Shown here one piece after another: positions 27,057 through 38,087 of a stretch of DNA of 45,384 nt. Numbering within the stretch: position 1 is the stretch's first letter; every line of letters starts with the position of its first letter. A model generated the notes under the pieces. It ran no database searches and was not told the origin of the DNA. It was given only the letters and a program-made list of their open reading frames with translations. The position numbers were made by a program, and so were the translations under genes. Source of the stretch: Pseudomonadota bacterium (lineage in GTDB: Bacteria; Pseudomonadota; Gammaproteobacteria; Burkholderiales; Methylophilaceae). The DNA lies in contig JAQCBB010000004.1 of the NCBI GenBank assembly GCA_027621535.1, forward strand, positions 1 through 45,384, read 5' to 3'.

Positions 27057-27617
27057 ATGTTAAAAAAATTAATATGCTTATTATTCCTTATTTTTGTTGC
27101 ATGTGGAAGTGAAACTCCAAATTTCAATGCGTCTGATATCTCTGAGGCAAAATTAGATGGGCGGATTGAACTTACCTCACATAAAAATGAGAATTTTGAC
27201 TCTAACAGTCTTTTAGGAAATGTAATTGCCGTTTTTTTTGGGTTTACTCACTGTCCTGATATTTGTCCAACCACCCTGACTGAACTTAAAATGCTTTCAA
27301 CTCAAGTTAATGATCCTGAACATTTTAAAGTATTATTTGTGAGTGTTGATCCAGAAAGAGATACAGTAGAGGTTCTCAATGATTACATTCCCCGATTCGG
27401 AGAAAATATTACTGGTTTAACTGGTAGAAAAGAAAAAATAAAGAAAATTGCTGACCAATATAAAATATTTTATCAGGCAGTCCCTCAAGGAAATGACTAC
27501 ACCATTGATCATTCAGCTGGCCTGTACCTTATGGATAAAAAGGGAAGAATTAGACTAAGATTCCCATACGGAACAGATACGAACCTAATTATTGAAGATA
27601 TAAATAAGCTGCTTTAA
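27057..27617 (+). CDS. SCO1/SenC-family copper lipoprotein
   Basis: Copper-binding thioredoxin-fold protein that helps assemble the CuA site of cytochrome oxidase. Starting at ATG 27057 it is 186 aa with a lipobox FVAC (C16). The copper motif is CPDIC (C66, C70) with partner H152 in IDHSAGLYL. VSVDPERDT is the family signature. An in-frame start at 26925 would lie inside ilvE on the opposite strand and bury the signal peptide, so I rejected it. The stop overlaps the next convergent gene by 4 bp. Confidence 0.93.
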   Translation: MLKKLICLLFLIFVACGSETPNFNASDISEAKLDGRIELTSHKNENFDSNSLLGNVIAVFFGFTHCPDICPTTLTELKMLSTQVNDPEHFKVLFVSVDPERDTVEVLNDYIPRFGENITGLTGRKEKIKKIADQYKIFYQAVPQGNDYTIDHSAGLYLMDKKGRIRLRFPYGTDTNLIIEDINKLL

Positions 27618-28330
27618 TCGAGAATAAAATATGATAACGAATGGTCTTTTAATTCCTTTTTAAATTTTTTAAACTCGGGGAAAATAGATTCAACCTCTTT
27701 CCAGAAAAGCATGGAGTGATTCATATGTTTTAAATGAGCCAGCTCATGACATAACACATAATCAATAATTTCTGGTTTTGCATGAATCAATCGCCAGCTG
27801 AGTTTAATATTTCTGGAGCTCGAACATGAACCCCATTTTGTTTTCGCGTTGGTCAAGGTTATATGATTTGGCTGGTCATTAATCTTTGTTCGATAAAATT
27901 CTAATCTTTCATTGAAATATTTTTGAGCACATTCCTTCAAAAGATTTGTAATAATTTTTTTATGGTTTTCTTTGATGACCAGATGAATGATTTCACTCTT
28001 AAAATCGATACTATTATTTGGACACTGATAAATAACTTTAAAATTTTTTCCAAAAATAGGTATGGAGGTGATGAGTTGGTTATCCGTATTTATTTTTTTA
28101 AGATGCTTTAAAATCCAAGTTAATTTTCTTTCAATAATACTCTCGATATGGGATTGCGGGGTGTCGAATGGGGTTGAAATAACTAAGCCTTGTTGATCAA
28201 TCTTCAGACTAATATTTTTTTTCCTTTTTTGGATATGAATATAATTAATTGAGCTTTCATTTAAAATCATAGCCTTATTTTCTTTAATTATTTTTTGAGT
28301 AGTGTTAAATAATTTTTTCCACATGCTCAT
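27614..28330 (-). CDS. YgjP-like metal-dependent hydrolase (M48 / DUF45 family)
   Basis: Predicted zinc metallopeptidase-like protein. The C-terminal half has LTNAKTKWGSCSSSRNIKLSWRL-type core (the WGSCSS motif) and HELAHLKHMNHS, an HExxH with a third His; the N-terminal half is the YgjP beta-rich domain. ATG 28330 gives 238 aa; a TTG one codon earlier and ATGs at 28324 and 28270 are alternatives. The start is inside the end of plsC (26-bp overlap). Physiological substrate unknown. Confidence 0.85.
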   Translation of the reverse strand: MSMWKKLFNTTQKIIKENKAMILNESSINYIHIQKRKKNISLKIDQQGLVISTPFDTPQSHIESIIERKLTWILKHLKKINTDNQLITSIPIFGKNFKVIYQCPNNSIDFKSEIIHLVIKENHKKIITNLLKECAQKYFNERLEFYRTKINDQPNHITLTNAKTKWGSCSSSRNIKLSWRLIHAKPEIIDYVLCHELAHLKHMNHSMLFWKEVESIFPEFKKFKKELKDHSLSYFILD

Positions 28331-29009
28331 CAATCCAGTTTTTTATTTTTTCATTAATCTCATCAGGAGATATCTTTTCTGTAGAAACTAAACTGCCAAT
28401 CGTTAACTTAATCTTTCCGGGATACTTCAGAAAACTATTCTTAGGCCAATAATAGCCAGCATTATGCGCTATTGGTAAAATAGGACAATTCAGTTTTTTA
28501 GCTAGCCAGCTTCCACCAATTTGATAGCTCCTCTTTTCATCAACACCGACTCGAGTACCTTCTGGAAAAATTATAATAAAAAAACCTTTAGCTAATTTTT
28601 TTCTCCCTTGTTCAAACATTTGCAACAGAGCTTTTTTTCCTGCTGATCGATTAATTGCAATTGGAGACGTGAGCCAAAGACCCCAGCCAAAAAAAGGAAT
28701 AAGGAGCAACTCTTTTTTTAAAACCCAAACTTGAGGAGGGAGGGCGATTTGCAAGGCAAGCGTTTCCCAAGCTGATTGATGATTTGAAAATACAACACAA
28801 GGAGTTTTTGGAATATTTTCTTTACCGATAATTTGAAAATCCAGATGACATGTAAATTTTAACCAAGGGAGCATTGATTTTGCCCACAAAGAGATAAATA
28901 AATAGCGATATTTTTGTGAGAATGGGAAAGTAAAAAGGCTGATCATTGTAAATGGAATGGTAAATAGCATCATTCCAACATTGAAAATTAATGACCTTAA
29001 AAAAATCAT
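28305..29009 (-). CDS. plsC: 1-acyl-sn-glycerol-3-phosphate acyltransferase
   Basis: Inner-membrane enzyme making phosphatidic acid from lysophosphatidic acid. 234 aa with an N-terminal hydrophobic anchor, motif I NHQSAWE (HX4E rather than HX4D, a variant I recall from other betaproteobacterial members), motif III FPEGTRVG, and a motif-IV-like CPILPIAHNAG. ATGA overlap with gmhB. Confidence 0.92.
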   Translation of the reverse strand: MIFLRSLIFNVGMMLFTIPFTMISLFTFPFSQKYRYLFISLWAKSMLPWLKFTCHLDFQIIGKENIPKTPCVVFSNHQSAWETLALQIALPPQVWVLKKELLLIPFFGWGLWLTSPIAINRSAGKKALLQMFEQGRKKLAKGFFIIIFPEGTRVGVDEKRSYQIGGSWLAKKLNCPILPIAHNAGYYWPKNSFLKYPGKIKLTIGSLVSTEKISPDEINEKIKNWIDEHVEKII

Positions 29010-29545
29010 GATGATTTAATTATGTACTGCGCGGCTTCAAGTAAATTTTTAAAGATTTTTGTTTTTTTTGGGTAGTTTTTTTGTTTAGAGACATTTTGCC
29101 CATTTCCAGTTTTTACTAAGATAGGTTTCATTTTAGCTTTATCAAAAGCCTCAAGATCTCTCAGTGAGTCTCCAATCCCAAATAAATTTTTTACACTTAT
29201 GCCATATGTTTTTTCAATCTCAAAAAGCATTCCAGGGCGAGGTTTACGACATTGACAATTATCCTCATCTGTATGTGGACATATAAAAATCGAATCAATT
29301 CGACTACCCATATCAGCTAATAAACGATGCATTTTTTGGTGAATTTGATTTAGATTATCCATCGAGTACAATCCTCGACCAACACCAGATTGATTGGTAA
29401 CGATAATGACTTTGAAGTTATTTTGGGTGAGTGTTGCTATGGCTTCAAGGCTTCCAGGAATAGGAATCCACTCATTTTCGTTTTTGATATAGTTTGCAGA
29501 GTCTTGATTGATTACTCCATCGCGATCAAGAATAACAATTCTCAT
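29006..29545 (-). CDS. gmhB: D-glycero-beta-D-manno-heptose 1,7-bisphosphate 7-phosphatase
   Basis: HAD phosphatase for ADP-heptose synthesis, the LPS inner-core sugar. 179 aa with ILDRDGVINQD (nucleophile), TNQSGVGRGLYS, a zinc loop CPHTDEDNCQCRKPRPGM, and GDSLRDLEAF. Between glyS (3-bp gap) and plsC (4-bp overlap), a betaproteobacterial arrangement. It links functionally to the WaaG-like enzyme at 43240. Confidence 0.95.
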   Translation of the reverse strand: MRIVILDRDGVINQDSANYIKNENEWIPIPGSLEAIATLTQNNFKVIIVTNQSGVGRGLYSMDNLNQIHQKMHRLLADMGSRIDSIFICPHTDEDNCQCRKPRPGMLFEIEKTYGISVKNLFGIGDSLRDLEAFDKAKMKPILVKTGNGQNVSKQKNYPKKTKIFKNLLEAAQYIIKSS

Positions 29546-29548
29546 TTT

Positions 29549-31636
29549 TTAAGTACCCAATACAGACAAATTGGCGATAATGTTCATTGATTTATTCAGC
29601 TCGGCTAACAATTGATGGCGATTGTGTTTAATTTTAAAATCCTCGGCATTAATCATTGTATCCTCAAAGAATTGATCAATTGGCCCTGATAAATGAATGA
29701 GGTTTTCTAACAAGCCTTTATAGTTTTTATTGTCTAGAAAGTCTTTATTTTGCTTACTAATGGATTGAATAGTTTTGAAAAGGGCCCGTTCACTTTCATT
29801 CTCAAATAAAGACTCATTGATATTGCCATCTAATTTTTTTTCATATTTCTTTAATATATTTAAAACTCTTTTATTGGATTGTGCAAGATTATTACTTAAT
29901 TCAAATTGCTTAAATTGCTCTATCGCTTCAATTTTATTTAAAACATCATTAATAAAAGCTGGTTTTTGCTCACAAACAGACTGGATTACCAAAGTTGCAT
30001 ATCCTTGTTCGCGAATATAATTCTCCAGGCGATCGTAAAAGAAATTAATTAAGCTTTTTTTATAGTCTATTTTATTTAAAGGAAAAAATGTATCAATGAG
30101 TTGATTAATATCAAGATTAATATTCTTATCAATCAGAATCCTGATAATAGATATTGCACACCTTCTTAAAGCATAAGGATCTTTCACACCAGATGGTTTT
30201 TCACCAATAGAGAATAAATCGAATAAACTAATCCATTTATCTGAGAGTGCTAATAATAATGATGTATCCCCTTGAGGCAGCTCATCACCAGAAAATTTTG
30301 GTTTGTAATGGTGTTCAATAGCTTGGCAGAATTCATCACCCAAATTTTCCTCTAAACCATAGTACTTTCCCATGATACCTTGAAGTTCAGGAAACTCACC
30401 AACCATCAATGAATTTAAATCCGCCTTTGCGTAGAGCGCAAGTTTTTTACTGTCTACATCTGAGTTGAGACAGGTATACTTTCTAAGGTGATCAAAGACA
30501 AGACTTACTTTTTCACATCTTTGCTCAATGTTACCTAATTTTTGGTGATAGATGATATTTTTTAAATCATGCGACAGCTTATCTAGTGATTTTTTTTTGT
30601 CTTGAGTATAAAAAAACTCAGCATCTGATAGGCGCGGATAGATAACCTTTTCATTTCCCTCAATAATAAATTTAGGCTCTTTGGGATCAATGTTGGAGAT
30701 TAAAATAAACTGATTAGTTAGATGGTTATTTTTTAAAATTGGGAAATATTTTTGATTACTCTTCATTGATAAGATTAGACATTCGGATGGGACAGTTAGA
30801 AATTTTTGATTAAATGATCCTATGAAGGCAGAAGGTTTCTCAACTAGGGTAGTGACCTCATCTAAAAGGTCTTCATCAATCGGACAACTAAAAGTGCTTC
30901 CTAAAGTTTTTGTTAACCCTTCGATTTGCATGCGAATTAGCTGTTTCCTTTTTTCAAAATTTGGAATAACACAGCCTTGGCTTTCAATTAATTTTTCATA
31001 ATCTTCAGCATTATTAATTATCAAAGATTTTTTTGATTCGAACCTATGCCCGTGAACTTGATTATTGGCTTGTAAGCCTAAGACATTAACATCAAGAACT
31101 TTGTCACCATGCAAACAAATGAAATTTATTGCTGGGCGAGCAAAGCTTACAGTTTGCCATCCATCATCAAGTTGATATGACATTGTTTTTTCAATAGGCA
31201 TTTCCTTGAGTATGATCGTAAGTTCTTGGCACATAAAGGATTCAAGAGTTTGACCTTCATTTTGTATCTTTACATACAAAATCTCATCCTTGATTGCAAA
31301 GTTTGTTAATGAGTCTTTAAGCTGTAAAAGATCTAGGGTCTCAAGTTTTTTTAAAAGCGGTTGAGAGGCATGGTCGTCTTGCCAACCGACGTTGACGGGC
31401 ATTAATTTAACTTCTGCGATCTCGTCAGGACTTTTGCTTGAAACATTTGAAATAGTTAATCCTAATCTTCTTGGTGTTGAATATATGATTAAGTTCTCAT
31501 TGGGGACGATAAATTTTTTATCTCTGAGTTTTTGATGAAGATTATTTGCTAAATATTCAGCCATATTTTTTTGTGATGAAGGTGGAAGTTCCTCACAAAG
31601 CAATTCAATGAGCAGAGTTTGTTTTGAATCAGACAT
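29549..31636 (-). CDS. glyS: Glycyl-tRNA synthetase, beta subunit
   Basis: Beta subunit of the tetrameric bacterial glycyl-tRNA synthetase. About 695 aa from ATG 31636; a TTG at 31648 would add four residues. Features are [19 protein letters not shown] at the start, [26 protein letters not shown] (HD-like/central region) and an anticodon-binding-like C-terminus. The start overlaps the glyQ end, so stoichiometric coupling is likely. Confidence 0.97.
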   Translation of the reverse strand: MSDSKQTLLIELLCEELPPSSQKNMAEYLANNLHQKLRDKKFIVPNENLIIYSTPRRLGLTISNVSSKSPDEIAEVKLMPVNVGWQDDHASQPLLKKLETLDLLQLKDSLTNFAIKDEILYVKIQNEGQTLESFMCQELTIILKEMPIEKTMSYQLDDGWQTVSFARPAINFICLHGDKVLDVNVLGLQANNQVHGHRFESKKSLIINNAEDYEKLIESQGCVIPNFEKRKQLIRMQIEGLTKTLGSTFSCPIDEDLLDEVTTLVEKPSAFIGSFNQKFLTVPSECLILSMKSNQKYFPILKNNHLTNQFILISNIDPKEPKFIIEGNEKVIYPRLSDAEFFYTQDKKKSLDKLSHDLKNIIYHQKLGNIEQRCEKVSLVFDHLRKYTCLNSDVDSKKLALYAKADLNSLMVGEFPELQGIMGKYYGLEENLGDEFCQAIEHHYKPKFSGDELPQGDTSLLLALSDKWISLFDLFSIGEKPSGVKDPYALRRCAISIIRILIDKNINLDINQLIDTFFPLNKIDYKKSLINFFYDRLENYIREQGYATLVIQSVCEQKPAFINDVLNKIEAIEQFKQFELSNNLAQSNKRVLNILKKYEKKLDGNINESLFENESERALFKTIQSISKQNKDFLDNKNYKGLLENLIHLSGPIDQFFEDTMINAEDFKIKHNRHQLLAELNKSMNIIANLSVLGT

Positions 31637-32543
31637 TGTGACGCTCAATATTTTTCAATACCTCTTCGGCATGATGTTTATCAGCCAAAGGAAAACCTAG
31701 CTCTGCTCGGCTACACAAATAACTAGTTGCTACAGAGCGTGAGATATTTCTAATTTTGGCAATATAACCGGCTCGTTGTGTCACGCTAATTACTCCTCGT
31801 GCGTCGAGAAGATTAAATGTGTGTGCAGCTTTTAAAACTTGTTCGTATGCAGGTAGGGCTAGTTTTTGTTCAACAAGATAATTTGCTTGTTGTTCATAGT
31901 TTTCAAAAGCATATTGAAGAAATTCAATATTACTGTGATCAAAGTTATATGCGCTTTGTTCTTTTTCATTTTGCAAGAAAACATCTCGATAAGTTGTATT
32001 CTTATTCCATTGCAGATCAAATACGTTATCAACTCCTTGAATATACATTGCAAGTCTTTCAAGACCGTAGGTAATTTCTCCAGTTATAGGCTTACAAGAA
32101 ATACCGCCAACTTGTTGAAAATAAGTGAATTGAGTGATTTCCATTCCATTAAGCCAAACTTCCCACCCAAGTCCCCAAGCACCTAAAGTAGGATTTTCCC
32201 AATTATCCTCGACGAGTCTTAAGTCATTTTCATTCAGATTAAATCCAAGTGATTTGATTGAATCAATATAAAGATCAACAATATTATTCGGCGCTGGTTT
32301 TAAGACCACTTGGAATTGATAGTAATGCTGCAATCGATTCGGATTTTCACCATATCTTCCATCTTTTGGTCTTCGGCTCGGTTGAACGTAAGCTGAACGC
32401 CATGGTTCTGGACCAATAGCCCTTAAAAATGTTGCGGTATGTGAAGTCCCTGCTCCAACTTCAAGATCATAGGGCTGAATGATGACACAATTCTGCTTAG
32501 CCCAAAATTGTTGTAAGTCAAAAATTAATTCTTGAAAGGTCAT
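31629..32543 (-). CDS. glyQ: Glycyl-tRNA synthetase, alpha subunit
   Basis: Catalytic class II subunit. 304 aa beginning [16 protein letters not shown], with [39 protein letters not shown], and [18 protein letters not shown]. The alpha2beta2 type fits Proteobacteria. It is 17 bp downstream of lnt and overlaps glyS. Confidence 0.98.
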   Translation of the reverse strand: MTFQELIFDLQQFWAKQNCVIIQPYDLEVGAGTSHTATFLRAIGPEPWRSAYVQPSRRPKDGRYGENPNRLQHYYQFQVVLKPAPNNIVDLYIDSIKSLGFNLNENDLRLVEDNWENPTLGAWGLGWEVWLNGMEITQFTYFQQVGGISCKPITGEITYGLERLAMYIQGVDNVFDLQWNKNTTYRDVFLQNEKEQSAYNFDHSNIEFLQYAFENYEQQANYLVEQKLALPAYEQVLKAAHTFNLLDARGVISVTQRAGYIAKIRNISRSVATSYLCSRAELGFPLADKHHAEEVLKNIERHNV

Positions 32544-32560
32544 TTTTTCATTTGTTGATT

Positions 32561-34036
32561 TTAAGGTTTTGATTTTACTTTCTTTTTCCTGTTCAATAAA
32601 GGGAAGCTTTTAAATTTTTCGCATAAAGCAATTATTAAAAGAAAGATGTAAAGAGGAAAGTATCCAAATTTGGAAAAGAAAGAGGGCAGATTGTTTGGTA
32701 AGACTTCAATTTCAAGAACACCTTCAGAAAAAGTGGGTAAGGAATTTACTATTTCACCTTTTTTATTAATGTAGGCGGTAACACCAGTATTCGTAGCCCT
32801 GATAATGGGTCTATTAAATTCCATTGCTCTGGCTTGTGCAATCTGAACATGCTGGTGTGCCGCAGGGCTTCTGTCATACCAGGCGTCATTGGTTAGATTA
32901 ATAAATAAATTTGCTTGAGGTAAAAACACATCATAAGATGCTTTAAAGATATCTTCATAACAAATATTTAAACCGAGATAAAAATTATCATATCGAATTA
33001 ATTGATTTTCAATCCTAGAGGGCGTTAAGTTTGAAAATGGAATATTTAATATTTTTCTATAAATAAAACCTAGATAATTACTCAATGGAAAATATTCCCC
33101 AAAGGGAACGAGGTGTTTTTTAAAATAAAATTGATCTTCTTTTTCGCTTTTTATAACTGCGCTATTTAAATAATTTCCATCAATTTCAAGAATTGAACCA
33201 AGAATGATGGTCTTATTTGATTTAATTTTTTCATTAATTTTTTGATGAAAATAATTTGGATAGTTTGCATAAAGCAATGGAATTGCAGTCTCTGGAAAAA
33301 TAATAAGATCACCTTTTGCAGAATCCAATAGATTCAAATAACCCTCAATTTGATGCATTACAGTATTTTCATTCCATTTTGTATCTTGGCTGACATTGCC
33401 TTGAAGAAGAGATATTTTTAGTTTTTTTTCATTATCTGGCTTATCTTCAGTTAAAGAAAAAATAAAATTAACTAAGATAATAATCATTATCCCTATAGTT
33501 GGAATAACCTTTTTATTTTTATTCTCAATTACTTTAAAACCTAGGGCTGAAATCAATAAAATAATCATGGTGATGCCATGGCTTCCTACAATTGAGAAAT
33601 ACTGATTAATGAATGGATTGCTGACTTGAGAGAAACCAAGCGACAACCAAGGAAACCCAGTAAAAAGATATTCACGGATTATTTCTAAAAGCGTAAAAAG
33701 GATAATGGCATGAGCAAAAGCATTTTTTTTGATTAATGCAAATGGAAGGAAAAAAAGTCCTAAAAAAATATAAAACAGGAGACATATGATTATTGCCGAG
33801 AACCACGAGGCGCCACCATAGTTCACAATACAAAAAATCAACCAATATAATCCAATTGAAAAAAACGAAAATCCAAATAAAAATGCATTAATTAAGGGGG
33901 ATTCTGTTTTTTTGAGAATAAAAAAAAGAATTGGAAAAACAATAAAAGGAATAAATAATAAATTAAAAGGTTTAAAAGCGAGAACTAGTAAACCACCTAA
34001 AATAATAGCGGGCAAAAAACTAACGATACGAGTCAT
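32561..34036 (-). CDS. lnt: Apolipoprotein N-acyltransferase
   Basis: Final enzyme of lipoprotein maturation; N-acylates the lipid-modified Cys. 491 aa with several N-terminal membrane helices, then a nitrilase-like periplasmic domain: catalytic Glu in FPETAIPLL, Lys in [12 protein letters not shown], and Cys in LNICYEDIF. It would process the lipoproteins coded here (MlaA, the 4911 protein, the SCO1-like protein). It is near corC/ybeY/phoH as in many proteobacteria. Confidence 0.96.
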   Translation of the reverse strand: MTRIVSFLPAIILGGLLVLAFKPFNLLFIPFIVFPILFFILKKTESPLINAFLFGFSFFSIGLYWLIFCIVNYGGASWFSAIIICLLFYIFLGLFFLPFALIKKNAFAHAIILFTLLEIIREYLFTGFPWLSLGFSQVSNPFINQYFSIVGSHGITMIILLISALGFKVIENKNKKVIPTIGIMIIILVNFIFSLTEDKPDNEKKLKISLLQGNVSQDTKWNENTVMHQIEGYLNLLDSAKGDLIIFPETAIPLLYANYPNYFHQKINEKIKSNKTIILGSILEIDGNYLNSAVIKSEKEDQFYFKKHLVPFGEYFPLSNYLGFIYRKILNIPFSNLTPSRIENQLIRYDNFYLGLNICYEDIFKASYDVFLPQANLFINLTNDAWYDRSPAAHQHVQIAQARAMEFNRPIIRATNTGVTAYINKKGEIVNSLPTFSEGVLEIEVLPNNLPSFFSKFGYFPLYIFLLIIALCEKFKSFPLLNRKKKVKSKP

Positions 34037-34067
34037 GCCCTTATTCTATAATCAAAGTGACACTAAA

Positions 34068-34472
34068 CTAAAAGATTTTTTCAGGCCTCTTGATATCAAA
34101 CTTTTGACCTTCAACTCGATCAATATCCTCCATACTTGAATTTAGAAATACAACAGATTCAATATAACCATCGACTATATCAATTTCAGTGATGGGGTAA
34201 TACTTTCCATTGTAATCAGTGTTAATATTTTCGTAATACCAAGATGAGGCGATGACCTCTTTCGAAGATTCAAGGGTAATATTGACAATTTTTTTTGGTT
34301 CTCCGAGAATTTTCTCAACTTCATCGGGAGTGAGTAAACCAATGATGTCAACAAATTCAAGCTCATTTGCGGGTAGTGACTCGATAATGGGAGCTTTGGA
34401 AATTGAATGGTCATCATTTGCAAATAAAAGTGATGATACAAAAAATAAAATAGGGATAAGTATTTTTTTCAT
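34068..34472 (-). CDS. Small exported protein with a BamE/SmpA-like motif
   Basis: 134 aa with a signal peptide (MKKILIPILFFVSSLLFA) and no lipobox. The segment LTPDEVEKILGEPKKI resembles the helix-turn of SmpA/OmlA (BamE-like) domains, and the rest alternates strands typical of small periplasmic domains. The similarity is weak. It lies between corC and lnt, interrupting the common corC-lnt adjacency. Function unknown. Confidence 0.65.
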   Translation of the reverse strand: MKKILIPILFFVSSLLFANDDHSISKAPIIESLPANELEFVDIIGLLTPDEVEKILGEPKKIVNITLESSKEVIASSWYYENINTDYNGKYYPITEIDIVDGYIESVVFLNSSMEDIDRVEGQKFDIKRPEKIF

Positions 34473-34519
34473 AAGAAGTTACTTCATTAGTTAATGTAAT
34501 GGGGCAATTAATAGAATTT

Positions 34520-35362
34520 TTAGTTCAAAATATCTTGATCGACGTTATCTAGGTTGATAGAAAATCTTAAAAGATATAATTTTCGACTATCTCTTCTTAA
34601 AACCTTTATATCAAAGCCATCAAAATGAATCGGCTCTGTTTTTTTGGGTAAGTGCCCTAATTTAGATATGACTAACCCCCCAACTGTTTGTGATTCGTTT
34701 GATGAGTAGTTTGTTTTGAAGAAATCATTAAATTCTTCAATTTCAGTGGACGCTTTTATTCTAAATACAGTCGTCTCTTCTTGAATAATATTATCTTCAT
34801 TTTCATCGTAATCAAACTCATCTTCAATTTCACCTACGATTTGTTCTAGCACATCCTCAATGGTTAGGATTCCGGCAACACCAGCATATTCATCAACTAC
34901 GATGGCCATATGATTTCGATTACTCCTGAACTCTTTTAGTAACACATTTAGTTTTTTTGATTCGGGAATATAGACGGAGGGCCTAAGGACATCTCTGAGA
35001 TCAAGATCATTTTCTTTGCCCAGCCTGACTAAATCTTTTGCAAGAAGAATTCCTAAAACATTGTTCCTATCTTCATCAATAACTGGGAAACGGGAATGGG
35101 CTGTATGTATCGCTGTATCAATAATTGTATCGAGGGAGTCATTAATATTAATAAATGACACTTGAGATCTTGGAATCATTACATCTCTAGCTTGCATTTC
35201 AGAAATACTGAAAACTCCTTCAAGCATCATCAATGAATCAGAATCAATTAAATTTTCTTGATAAGCTTTCTGTAGCAAAAGTAATAATTCTTCCTTATTT
35301 TTTGGCTGAACTGTTTTTTTAAACATTTTTGGGATTAGTTTGAATTTATTTTTTTTGATCAT
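34520..35362 (-). CDS. corC: CorC/HlyC-type CBS-domain protein
   Basis: 280-aa cytoplasmic protein linked to Mg/Co efflux. Two CBS domains (about 60-185: VMIPRSQVSFI; SRFPVIDED; NHMAIVVDEYAGVAGILTIED) precede a CorC_HlyC domain (about 205-275: TVGGLVISKLGHLP). There is no DUF21 membrane part. Translationally coupled to ybeY by a 4-bp overlap. Confidence 0.93.
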   Translation of the reverse strand: MIKKNKFKLIPKMFKKTVQPKNKEELLLLLQKAYQENLIDSDSLMMLEGVFSISEMQARDVMIPRSQVSFININDSLDTIIDTAIHTAHSRFPVIDEDRNNVLGILLAKDLVRLGKENDLDLRDVLRPSVYIPESKKLNVLLKEFRSNRNHMAIVVDEYAGVAGILTIEDVLEQIVGEIEDEFDYDENEDNIIQEETTVFRIKASTEIEEFNDFFKTNYSSNESQTVGGLVISKLGHLPKKTEPIHFDGFDIKVLRRDSRKLYLLRFSINLDNVDQDILN

Positions 35363-35814
35363 ATTGTTAAATAAGGATTATTAATTTTATATTTTTTTAA
35401 AATTTTTATTTCTAAACTTTCCATTTTCTTTTGTTCATTTTTTTCAATGTGATCATATCCAATAAGATGTAAAAAACCGTGTAATACTAAATGAATATAA
35501 TGATCTTTAATTTTCTTTTTGTAAATTTTTGCTTCTTTTTTGACAATATCATGACAAAGAATTAAGTCGCCAATTAAAGATGGTTTGTTATCAATTAAAA
35601 AAGATAAGATATTAGTGGCACTATGCATATTTCTGAATTGCCTATTGAGTTTTTTTGATTCCTTGTAATTAGTAATTCTTATTGTGATTTCTGCATTTTT
35701 ATTCCAGACATTTGTAAAAAGTTGATGACACAGGGCTGCTGAAAAAATATTTTTTTTAGTAACTGTATTCTGAATGACGACATTAATCATTTGAATATTT
35801 TTCGTAGGCATCAA
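35359..35814 (-). CDS. ybeY: Endoribonuclease YbeY
   Basis: Metal-dependent RNase for 16S rRNA 3' maturation and quality control. 151 aa with ATNILSFLID, GDLILCHDIVKKEA, and the zinc motif HGFLHLIGYDH (HX3HX5H). It overlaps phoH by 32 bp and corC by 4 bp. Confidence 0.96.
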   Translation of the reverse strand: MMPTKNIQMINVVIQNTVTKKNIFSAALCHQLFTNVWNKNAEITIRITNYKESKKLNRQFRNMHSATNILSFLIDNKPSLIGDLILCHDIVKKEAKIYKKKIKDHYIHLVLHGFLHLIGYDHIEKNEQKKMESLEIKILKKYKINNPYLTI

Positions 35815-36706
35815 CGATTTTTTGAACTAGTGGATGTCTCACCACATCTTTTGATTGAAATTGAGTAAAGGAAATACCCTTAATATTTTTTAAGATTTTT
35901 TCAATTTCAACTAAGCCACTTTTTTGACTTTTATTAAGATCAATTTGAGTAATATCTCCTGTAATCACTGCTTTCGAGCCAAAGCCAATTCGCGTCAAAA
36001 ACATTTTCATTTGTTCGGGCGTGGTGTTTTGAGCTTCATCAAGAATGATAAAGCTCTGGTTTAAGGTTCTGCCTCTCATGTATGCTAGTGGGGCAATTTC
36101 AACAATCTGTTTTTCAAACCATTTATTTACCACATCATAGCCGCCAAGATCATACAATGCATCGTATAAAGGTCTTAGATAGGGGTCTACTTTTTGTGCT
36201 AAGTCTCCAGGAAGAAAGCCAAGTTTTTCCCCAGCTTCTACTGCTGGACGAACTAAAATTACTCTTTTTATTTTTTCTCGATTAAGGGCATCTATTGCAG
36301 AGGCAACAGCAAGATAGGTTTTACCAGTCCCTGCTGGGCCAATTCCAAAATTAATATCATTTTCTTGAATATGTTTAAGGTATCTTTGTTGTCTTGGCGT
36401 TCTGCCTTGAAGGTCATTTTTTTTTGTCTGAAGTTCAACTAATAAACCCTCATTAGTTATGCTGATCAAACTCAGTTGAATTTCCTCAAGCGAAATTTGA
36501 GTATCTGCTTTTTCATAAAAATGAGTGATTAAATCTGACGCGGTTTTAATTTTATGATCGGACCCATTTAGGTTAAATTGAAATCCATTACGGGTGATGG
36601 TTATTTCAAGATTTTTTTCTATAGCATGAATGTTTTCATCTAATGGGCCACAGAAATTAACTAGTCTTTTATTATTCTCTGGGGAAAGTTTAAATGAGCT
36701 TTTCAA
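35783..36706 (-). CDS. phoH: PhoH-like ATPase
   Basis: Cytoplasmic P-loop ATPase (YbeZ), probably partnered with YbeY in rRNA processing. 307 aa with P-loop FGIGPAGTGKTYLA, VILVRPAVEAGEKLGFLPGD, and Walker B FIILDEAQNTTPEQMKMFLTR in the PhoH domain. Located between miaB (start abuts the miaB stop) and ybeY. Confidence 0.96.
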   Translation of the reverse strand: MKSSFKLSPENNKRLVNFCGPLDENIHAIEKNLEITITRNGFQFNLNGSDHKIKTASDLITHFYEKADTQISLEEIQLSLISITNEGLLVELQTKKNDLQGRTPRQQRYLKHIQENDINFGIGPAGTGKTYLAVASAIDALNREKIKRVILVRPAVEAGEKLGFLPGDLAQKVDPYLRPLYDALYDLGGYDVVNKWFEKQIVEIAPLAYMRGRTLNQSFIILDEAQNTTPEQMKMFLTRIGFGSKAVITGDITQIDLNKSQKSGLVEIEKILKNIKGISFTQFQSKDVVRHPLVQKIVDAYEKYSND

Positions 36707-38023
36707 TTAATTTAAGATCCCTGTAAGATTTTTTTTTGAGACATCAACAATCGTAACATTTATAAGTTTATTTATAATATTTTCAGTAGTTTCAATTTCA
36801 ACAATTCGATTATTATCTGACCGGCCTTTGTATTTATTCACACCAATTTGTTCACCCACCAAAATTCTCTGTTGAGTGTTTAGCATGTTTTGTGAATGCC
36901 GCTTACCCTGTAAAGCTATGAGATCTTGAATTTCTTTCAGCCTTAATTTTTTAATTGAGCTGTTTGTTCTATCCTCTAGATAAGCTGCAGGAGTTCCTGG
37001 CCTTGGGCTGTAGATGAAACTAAAACTATAATCAAAATCGATTTCTTGAATCGCTTTAATGGTTTTTTGATGATCTAAATCACACTCTCCAGGAAACCCA
37101 ACAATAAAATCTGATGAGATTAATATATCAGGAGAAGCAGCCCTTAATTTTTTAATAATTTGCTTATACTCGAGGTATAAATAATTTCTTTTCATTGCAG
37201 CAAGAATATGATCTGATCCTGATTGAATAGGTAAATGAATAAAGTTGGCTAATTTTTTATTGTCACGAAAACAATTAATTAAGCTTTCATTCATCTCATT
37301 GGGGTGGGATGTAGTAAAGCGAATCCTTTGGAGTTCATCAATTTGAGAAATAAAATTGATAAGCTCAGCTATATCATATTCAAATCCTTTTTTATCCTTA
37401 TAGCGGTATGCATTTACATTTTGCCCAAGAAGATTAATCTCAATAACACCTTGTTGGGTAAGTTTGACTACTTCTTCAATAATATCTTCAGCTGGCCTTG
37501 AAACCTCTTCGCCTCTGGTATAAGGGACAACACAAAAAGAGCAATATTTGCTGCATCCCTCCATAATAGAGACATTACCTGAATAACCATTAACTTTTAT
37601 ATTAGGTAAATGGTCAAATTTTTCTATTGCCGGAAAGCTTACATCAATTTGTGATTGTCCCTTTTTTTCGTTTTCCTCAAGCAGTGAGGGCATCCTATGA
37701 AGCGTTTGTGGACCAAATATAATGTCAACATAAGGAGCTCTTTTGAAAATATTGCTACCTTCCTGTGATGCAACACAGCCACCTACTGCTATTTTCATTG
37801 AGGGTTTATTCACTTTTAGCTCTTTGATTCTTCCAAGCTGATCATAAACCTTATCTTCAGCCTTCTCACGAATAGAGCATGTGTTTAAAACAACCAGGTC
37901 GGCATCTTCCATGTTTTCCGTCTTTTGGTAGCCTTTATGCTGATACATTAAATTGGTTATCTGATCAGAGTCGTACTCATTCATCTGACATCCAAAAGTT
38001 TTGATAAATATTTTTTTTGGCAT
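36707..38023 (-). CDS. miaB: tRNA-2-methylthio-N6-dimethylallyladenosine synthase
   Basis: Radical-SAM methylthiotransferase modifying A37 of tRNAs that read U-starting codons. 438 aa. N-terminal UPF0004 domain with Cys ligands (TFGCQMNEYDS; NTCSIREKAEDKV; VGGCVA), radical SAM CSKYCSFC, and a C-terminal TRAM domain. First gene of the miaB-phoH-ybeY-corC-lnt run. Confidence 0.97.
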   Translation of the reverse strand: MPKKIFIKTFGCQMNEYDSDQITNLMYQHKGYQKTENMEDADLVVLNTCSIREKAEDKVYDQLGRIKELKVNKPSMKIAVGGCVASQEGSNIFKRAPYVDIIFGPQTLHRMPSLLEENEKKGQSQIDVSFPAIEKFDHLPNIKVNGYSGNVSIMEGCSKYCSFCVVPYTRGEEVSRPAEDIIEEVVKLTQQGVIEINLLGQNVNAYRYKDKKGFEYDIAELINFISQIDELQRIRFTTSHPNEMNESLINCFRDNKKLANFIHLPIQSGSDHILAAMKRNYLYLEYKQIIKKLRAASPDILISSDFIVGFPGECDLDHQKTIKAIQEIDFDYSFSFIYSPRPGTPAAYLEDRTNSSIKKLRLKEIQDLIALQGKRHSQNMLNTQQRILVGEQIGVNKYKGRSDNNRIVEIETTENIINKLINVTIVDVSKKNLTGILN

Positions 38024-38087
38024 TACTTATGTAATTTTTTTAAATAGAATACTATTATAAGTTATTACACCCTGAATGGTATTGCAA

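Noticed and set aside
28249-28333. Separate small gene upstream of the YgjP-like protein
   Set aside because: The extra N-terminal residues are best explained by uncertain choice of start codon within one frame.
31859-32186. Overlapping frames on both strands inside glyQ
   Set aside because: They are shadows of the highly conserved glyQ gene and have no start signals or recognisable domains.
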